10,084 nucleotides of DNA from JBLNDG01 sp050261415. GTDB taxonomy: Bacteria; Bacillota; Clostridia; Lutisporales; Lutisporaceae. Where the stretch lies: assembly GCA_050261415.1 (NCBI GenBank), contig JBLNDG010000250.1, positions 1 to 10,084 of the forward strand. The letters are read 5' to 3'. The position numbers and the translations under genes are program-made. This document shows positions 6,668 to 10,084 of this stretch, piece after piece; the stretch's first letter is position 1, and every line of letters starts with the position of its first letter. The notes below the pieces were generated by a model that made no database searches, was not told the origin of the DNA, and was given only the letters and a program-made list of their open reading frames with translations.

Positions 6668-6690
6668 TATTTTTGATTATGCTCATAATA
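6662..6690 (+). promoter_or_regulatory. Sigma-G-type promoter for the 6698-7092 RNA
   Basis: GAATA (6662-6666) and CATAATA (6684-6690) are separated by 17 bp. This fits every position of the B. subtilis sigma-G consensus as I know it (GHATR, 17-18 bp, CATNHTA). The -35 box overlaps the stop codon of the GH8-like gene. The expected start, 7-8 bp after the -10 box, falls at 6697-6698, which is exactly the first base of the 16-bp closing stem. No convincing sigma-A promoter is visible here. Confidence 0.5.
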
Positions 6691-6697
6691 ATCTCAT

Positions 6698-7092
6698 AGG
6701 GTACGTAACAGTTGAGCCAAGACTTATATATGTTCCGAAAGGGATGTATATAGGTCGGCCAAAGATTGTATATTGGTCAAACGGCTGATATACTGTCGGC
6801 GGGAAGATTCTATATGGTTGGGAAAGGTTTTATTACAGTCGACCATTATTGATTGTAATAGGGTCCCAACCTATCATATAGGGTCGAGCTAAAATCATAC
6901 GGAGTGCTGAAGGTCATAGACTTCTGGTTGCACGCAGCCGAGAGGTTGCATGCAGCTATGCAAGTATTTCGTATGGTTGAACAACCCATTATCATAGGTA
7001 ATGAACTGTTTGATCATGGTCGGAAGATCATGGTTGGGCAATAAGTTATCTATGGTGGTGCAAGGTAGATTGTTACGTGCTCTTATTTTTTT
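6698..7092 (+). ncRNA. Large ornate structured non-coding RNA candidate (about 390 nt)
   Basis: This fills the 442-bp gap between the GH8-like and LysM genes. Stems read by eye: P1 6698-6713/7068-7083, 16 consecutive pairs with four G-U. P2 6721-6736/6741-6756, 16 pairs with a GAAA loop. P3 6757-6762/6773-6778. P4 6784-6789/6795-6800. P5 6806-6815/6876-6885, a TATC bulge, P6 6816-6822/6865-6871, then P7 6831-6840/6851-6860 with a 10-nt loop. P8 6893-6901/6970-6978 encloses P9 (6904-6907/6930-6933 and 6909-6912/6921-6924), P10 6934-6939/6944-6949 with a GAGA loop, and P11 6951-6954/6959-6962. A 5-bp stem 6982-6986/7032-7036 encloses P12 6987-6993/6997-7003 and P13 7011-7015/7026-7030. A T-run (7086-7092) ends it. 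G-U pairs and GNRA loops require the plus strand. It is not tmRNA, RNase P, SRP or 6S by motif. Function unknown. Confidence 0.75.
7012..7037 (+). repeat. Tandem 12-nt repeat inside the structured RNA
   Basis: GATCATGGTCGG (7012-7023) recurs as GATCATGGTTGG (7026-7037) with one C-to-T change and a 14-nt period. The first copy supplies the P13 loop; the second supplies the 3' strands of P13 and of the surrounding junction. Related GGTYGG motifs occur at 6753-6758 and 6816-6821. Confidence 0.6.
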
Positions 7093-7109
7093 GCAGGTAT
7101 ACCAAAATC

Positions 7110-7874
7110 TTACTCAAAAAATTCCAAAGTATTGCTTATGCCTTTTATATGTTCCTTGTCTGCCCAGATAATAAGAAAATTATATATAGTACCTGAAATT
7201 TCAACCGGTTTGCCATATCGGATTATTAGGGCGGATTGACCATGCATCTCCCTTGGTTGGTCCGGCGATGGTATTATGATACACGCTTCAAGTCCATTCA
7301 CTACAGCTTTGCTTATTGCGGGGTGTGAACCATAGGGTTTCAGCCTATGGTGCGCCTCCCTGTTGCAAATTTCTTCAATATCAGAATCTGAGGCAATTGC
7401 AGATATCTGAAAGAAACCATCCACACCCTCATACCTTTCATTATCTACTCCGCTCCATAGGTACGGATACATGAAGCTTACCCCGTATGCACTGCTTGAA
7501 AAGGTATCCCAGATTCTTGGTATGCATATGCTTTGCCCGACAAGAAGTGCATCAGGATTGATATTGGGGTTGGCATTCATGAGTGAATTAAGACTTATAT
7601 TGAATCTGCCGGCTATAGAATAAAAAGTATCTCCCTTGCCGACAACATGGGTAGTTGCTCCTGCAGAGCAATTTGCCGGCGGTATTACCAGGGGTATGCA
7701 TATTACCTGGCCTGGAGCGATGGATTCAGGGTTCAGGCAAGGGTTTGCATCCAGAAGGTCATCCATGGAAATATTGTATAACCTGGAAATTTTATAGAAA
7801 GTATCACCTTCACGTACTGTATAACTATTCCCTCTCCAACATTGAGGGCATTGCCCTGCTGAAAAATCGAACAA
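7110..7874 (-). CDS. Two-LysM protein with PsbP-like C-terminal domain, probably spore-associated
   Basis: 254 residues from a TTG start at 7874, chosen because the strong site GGGTGAGGTG (complement of 7881-7890) sits 6 nt upstream. A longer version from a TTG at 7892 would overlap that site. Two LysM domains bind GlcNAc-containing polymers: residues 18-62 (YTVREGDTFYKISRLYNIS to GQVICIP) and 75-119 (THVVGKGDTFYSIAGRFNIS to GQSICIP). Residues 128-254 (YGVSFMYPYLW, RYEGVDGFFQISAI, YNFLIIWADKEHI) resemble a PsbP-like domain that I recall after LysM in Bacillota proteins. There is no signal peptide, and the N-terminus has a CPQC motif. Leaderless LysM proteins such as SafA act in the mother cell on the spore coat or cortex, so a spore role is plausible (inference). 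The gene ends 18 bp from the T-run of the facing RNA. Confidence 0.82.
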   Translation of the reverse strand: MFDFSAGQCPQCWRGNSYTVREGDTFYKISRLYNISMDDLLDANPCLNPESIAPGQVICIPLVIPPANCSAGATTHVVGKGDTFYSIAGRFNISLNSLMNANPNINPDALLVGQSICIPRIWDTFSSSAYGVSFMYPYLWSGVDNERYEGVDGFFQISAIASDSDIEEICNREAHHRLKPYGSHPAISKAVVNGLEACIIIPSPDQPREMHGQSALIIRYGKPVEISGTIYNFLIIWADKEHIKGISNTLEFFE

Positions 7875-8036
7875 TATAATCACCTCACCCAATTGATTGA
7901 TATAAGCTGTATATTTTCTATGCCGGCAAAAAACCGCAATTTATATAATATATTCAGTGAACATATAGAAGTATTACAGAAAAAGATGCCTTATTAGAAC
8001 ACGGGCAGCTTATTTAGATGCAAAGCCATGCAATAT

Positions 8037-8064
8037 TTGGGAGAAATAAGAATATACCTATAAT
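8037..8064 (+). promoter_or_regulatory. Sigma-A-type promoter of the VOC gene
   Basis: A perfect TATAAT (8059-8064) is preceded at 16 bp by TTGGGA (8037-8042), which matches four of six -35 positions. The start near 8071 leaves a leader of about 20 nt with GGGAGGG (8078-8084). Confidence 0.55.
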
Positions 8065-8091
8065 AAACATATTTTATGGGAGGGTTCAAGT

Positions 8092-8457
8092 ATGGCTGAG
8101 TTATTTCAGCGGATAGACACTATTTTTATCAAAGTACGTGATATGGATAAAGCTGTTGAATGGTATACCAAGACTCTTGGGTTAAAGCTCAAGTGGAGAA
8201 ATGATGAGGGAGGATATGCGGCGATAGAGATAGGAGGAGCACCCATAACTTTTGTATTGGATAAGGATAATGAAAATTTCAGGCCTTATGAAGAATCACC
8301 ATTTATAATATACGTAAGAGATATCGAAGAGGCTCGTAATAGTCTGACAGCCCAAAATGTCCAGGCAGGACCTATCGAGACCCTTTATGATTCAAAATGG
8401 TTCTGGTTCAAGGACCCGGACGGTAATGTAGCAAGGGTGTGCCATTACAAGGAATAA
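8092..8457 (+). CDS. VOC-superfamily (glyoxalase-like) protein
   Basis: 121 residues, one complete VOC-fold domain of two beta-alpha-beta-beta-beta modules. Module 1 starts RIDTIFIKVRDMDKAVEWYTKTLGL (7-31), the usual 'VxDxxKAxxFYxxxLGL' pattern. Module 2 starts PFIIYVRDIEEARNSL (70-85) and ends WFWFKDPDGNVARVCHY (103-119), the typical FxDPDGN motif. Members include glyoxalase I, dioxygenases, and antibiotic-resistance or binding proteins. The first metal-ligand position, usually His in the first strand, is Thr10 here, so a metal-independent binding role is possible. The substrate is unknown. It has its own promoter and a strong terminator, so it is monocistronic. The ATG has GGGAGGG 7 nt upstream. 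Confidence 0.85.
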   Translation: MAELFQRIDTIFIKVRDMDKAVEWYTKTLGLKLKWRNDEGGYAAIEIGGAPITFVLDKDNENFRPYEESPFIIYVRDIEEARNSLTAQNVQAGPIETLYDSKWFWFKDPDGNVARVCHYKE

Positions 8458-8484
8458 ACAATATATAACTGCAAGTATTTACAC

Positions 8485-8515
8485 AAAAGTCCGGGCAGAC
8501 AACGCCCGGACTTTT
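8485..8515 (+). terminator. Intrinsic terminator after the VOC gene
   Basis: AAAAGTCCGGGC (8485-8496) and GCCCGGACTTTT (8504-8515) form a perfect 12-bp GC-rich stem with a 7-nt loop (AGACAAC). The flanking A and T runs make it likely to work on both strands. Confidence 0.92.
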
Positions 8516-8607
8516 ATCTGTCTTGTATCGGCCCCAGCAAATAAAAAGCTGACTAATAAGAAAAACTATATCAAAACATATTGATTAACATAGCGGGAGG
8601 GCTTTAC

Positions 8608-9327
8608 ATGGCACAATCAATATTATATGCGGCACTCAGAGCCGTATTTGCATACTTGCTTTTTTTGAGCATGTCAAGGCTGGTGGGAAGAAAGGCGATT
8701 TCCCAGTTTACTTTTTTTGATTTCGTAGCATCGATTTCCTTGGGTTCTGTCACGGCAAATCTCGCAATGGGACCTCAAAGCAACTTTTATTCCACTGCAA
8801 CGGTATTGGTTGTTTTTTCATTGCTTGCTACTATAAGCGGCATAATTCATATGAAAAGCTTCAAAGCAAGAAAGCTGTTGAATTCCGAACCTGTAGTAGT
8901 TGTGGATAAAGGACAGATTGTAGAGCAGAACATGAAGAAAATCAGGATGTCAATTGATGATCTTACCTCACTGCTTAGGGATAAAAACGTATTTAATATG
9001 GCAGATGTTGAATTCGCGATAATGGAGAATGACGGAAAACTCTCAGTGCTTCCCAAATCGCAAAAACAACCGCTGACCCCCTCGGATTTTAATCTCTCTC
9101 CCCCTTACAGGGGCTTGACTAAGGATATAATTATTGACGGCAATATAATGCATGAGAATTTAAGAAGCAGCAGCCGCGATGAAAGTTGGCTTCTTAACGA
9201 ACTTGGCAAGCAAGGTATCAGCGATGCAAGCCAGGTGTTCTATGCCGGAATTGACTCATCTGGAAGCCTTTATATATCAAAAAAGCACTCCTCTGTTGAA
9301 AAACATGGCCAACATGGAATTGAATAA
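8608..9327 (+). CDS. DUF421 (YetF-family) membrane protein
   Basis: 239 residues from the ATG at 8608, which has GGGAGGG (8595-8601) 6 nt upstream; an in-frame TTG at 8581 is too far upstream of that site. Two or three N-terminal membrane helices lie at about 4-22, 35-53 and 62-82. The conserved LVGRKAISQFTFFDFVASISLGS (25-47) is the DUF421 hallmark. A cytoplasmic alpha/beta domain follows, with SEPVVVVDKGQIVEQNMKKIRMSIDDLTSLLR (93-124) and ADVEFAIMENDGKLSVLPKS (132-151). The C-terminal part (165-226) matches the usual longer YetF-type tail. The family is common in spore formers, several copies per genome, and some DUF421 proteins influence spore membrane or resistance properties. The molecular role remains uncertain. 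No sigma-A promoter is obvious in the 90 bp upstream. It precedes the receiver gene by about 100 bp. Confidence 0.86.
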   Translation: MAQSILYAALRAVFAYLLFLSMSRLVGRKAISQFTFFDFVASISLGSVTANLAMGPQSNFYSTATVLVVFSLLATISGIIHMKSFKARKLLNSEPVVVVDKGQIVEQNMKKIRMSIDDLTSLLRDKNVFNMADVEFAIMENDGKLSVLPKSQKQPLTPSDFNLSPPYRGLTKDIIIDGNIMHENLRSSSRDESWLLNELGKQGISDASQVFYAGIDSSGSLYISKKHSSVEKHGQHGIE

Positions 9328-9392
9328 TTGGAAATTATTTAGCAACTCATGGTATAATAAAAGAAAATTGGAAATAATGTTATATTCCATGT
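9312..9392 (+). promoter_or_regulatory. Promoter of the receiver gene within a 9-bp inverted repeat
   Basis: An extended -10 box TGGTATAAT (9350-9358) lies 70 bp before the receiver gene. It sits between ACATGGAAT (9312-9320) and its exact complement ATTCCATGT (9384-9392). Two direct copies of TTGGAAAT start at 9328 and 9368, 40 bp apart. The arrangement could serve a regulator that loops over the promoter. The -10 box is well supported; the operator role is inference. Confidence 0.42.
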
Positions 9393-9428
9393 GCTTAAAA
9401 AGGTAGATAGAGAAGGGTGGAGTGAGGC

Positions 9429-9824
9429 ATGAAGATACTTATTGCGGAAGATGATATGGCAAGCAGAAAGTTCCTTTTTGAATTTTTGTCGCCTTATGGG
9501 ACCTGTGACTTGACTGTAGATGGATTGGAAGCAGTGGAAGCATTTATTATGGCATTGGACGATGGGCAGCCATACGATCTGGCAATTTTGGACATAATGA
9601 TGCCGAGAATGGACGGGCTTAAAGCTCTTAAAGCTATTCGCAGTATTGAAGCAGATAGGGAAATAAACGAATCCGGGTTGGTAAAGGTTATAATCGCCAC
9701 TGCATTGACTGGTACCAAAGATGTGTTTGATGCACTTACAACAGGTTGTGAGGCCTATGCTGCCAAACCTGTTGATATTAATAAAGTGCTGAAAATAATA
9801 AGAAGCTTCGGCCTTATAGAGTAA
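9429..9824 (+). CDS. Stand-alone CheY-like response-regulator receiver
   Basis: 131 residues, a single receiver domain with no output domain. The acidic pocket is E7, D8 and D9 (LIAEDDMAS), the phosphoacceptor is D55 (LAILDIMMPRMDG), the switch Thr is T91 (IIATALTG), and the conserved Lys is K113 (AAKPVD). All catalytic residues are present, so it should be phosphorylated by a histidine kinase encoded elsewhere. Lone receivers act by protein contact, for example CheY at the flagellar motor, Spo0F in phosphorelays, or single-domain adaptors. The MPRMDGLKALKAIR pattern and slightly long D55-K113 spacing do not resolve which. The ATG has AAGGGTGGAG (9413-9422) 6 nt upstream. No terminator follows, so transcription may continue into the broken dehydratase gene. 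Confidence 0.9.
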   Translation: MKILIAEDDMASRKFLFEFLSPYGTCDLTVDGLEAVEAFIMALDDGQPYDLAILDIMMPRMDGLKALKAIRSIEADREINESGLVKVIIATALTGTKDVFDALTTGCEAYAAKPVDINKVLKIIRSFGLIE

Positions 9825-9877
9825 CTTCTTGATTGCTTGAACTATACAAGCTGAAAATAACATAATGGAGGTATACA

Positions 9878-10084
9878 ACGATTTCTTTTCAAGATGTGGT
9901 TTCGGCAATGGAACGCATAAGAGAATATGTTCACACGACTCCGTTGGAGTTATCAACAAACCTCAGTGGAGACGGCAGGAAGGTATATTTGAAGCTGGAA
10001 TGTCAGCAAAGACTGAAAAGCTTTAAGGTTATGAAGAATATCCTGCAGAGCCCTCCATCTGCGATGCCCTTATTGGGGGGGTAG
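9878..10084 (+). pseudogene. Threonine-dehydratase-like gene: altered start, internal deletion with frameshift
   Basis: GGAGG (9867-9871) is followed 6 nt later by ACG, then ISFQDVVSAMERI. The expected ATG appears changed to ACG; the GTG at 9896 is the first usual start codon in frame. The N-terminus (TTPLELSTNLSG, VYLKLECQQRLKSFKV) is the PLP-binding start of threonine/serine dehydratases, with the Schiff-base Lys in SFK. After SFKV the normal RGA does not follow. The same frame gives MKNILQSPPSAMPLLGG and stops at 10082. The next frame, from about 10028, reads GYEEYPAEPSICDALIGGV, which looks like the later region of the same family (compare IADGLAGG) and is still open at the edge. So a large internal part is missing and the frame is lost. 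This could be a real decayed gene or an assembly join near a sequence end; other explanations are less likely. Confidence 0.6.

Noticed and set aside
6698..7092. tmRNA, RNase P RNA, 6S RNA, group I intron or CRISPR array as the explanation for the structured gap
   Set aside because: The conserved ends and cores of these RNAs are not found (for example a CCA-end T-arm or group I P/Q/R/S elements). There are no regularly spaced identical repeats with unique spacers.
9339..9959. A 206-codon minus-strand open frame
   Set aside because: It lies opposite the receiver gene, which has all catalytic residues and a good ribosome binding site. The minus frame has no domain, no ribosome binding site and an atypical composition.

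Overview
The window looks like chromosomal DNA from a low-GC, endospore-forming member of the Clostridia. This rests on AT-rich intergenic DNA, strong GGAGG-type ribosome binding sites, intrinsic terminators with long T-runs, S-layer homology (SLH) domains on an exported enzyme, an ECF-transporter S component without its own energising module, a DUF421/YetF protein, and a LysM protein without a signal peptide. A cellulolytic 'cluster III' Clostridium-like host is a guess from the SLH-GH18 and GH8-like genes. No phage, transposase, CRISPR array, tRNA or rRNA is visible.

Layout. Minus strand, 1-1295: the 5' part of an exported YcdB/YcdC-type protein, cut by the left edge, and an RluF-like 23S rRNA pseudouridine synthase. 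Plus strand, 1585-2908: an unrecognised 216-residue protein, a perfect 20-bp palindrome, and an ECF S component with its own promoter and terminator. Plus strand, 3180-6667: a secreted SLH-GH18 glycosidase, two strong intrinsic terminators flanking a compact branched inverted-repeat element (5301-5462), and a membrane-anchored GH8-like protein. These two genes suggest cell-wall or envelope polysaccharide turnover. Next, 6668-7109 has no gene but folds, read as plus-strand RNA, into a large branched structure. The minus-strand LysM gene (7110-7874) faces it tail to tail. Plus strand, 8092-9824: a VOC-fold protein with a strong terminator, a DUF421 membrane protein, and a lone CheY-like receiver. 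The right edge carries a broken threonine-dehydratase-like gene.

The best candidate for something undescribed is the RNA at about 6698-7092. Its ends are held together by 16 consecutive base pairs about 370 nt apart. Inside are a 16-bp hairpin capped by GAAA, a long arm of more than 25 bp, a four-way and a three-way junction, a second GNRA (GAGA) hairpin, a perfect 6-bp loop-loop kissing pair, and an 8-nt loop that can pair entirely with a 3' linker. G-U pairs and GNRA loops fix the strand as plus. A full match to the B. subtilis sigma-G consensus (GAATA, 17 bp, CATAATA) sits so that transcription would start on the first base of the closing stem. It therefore reads as a possible forespore-expressed ornate non-coding RNA of about 390 nt. 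I could not match it to a family I know, but I could not search Rfam, so novelty is unproven. The second candidate is the smaller three-way-junction element at 5301-5462.
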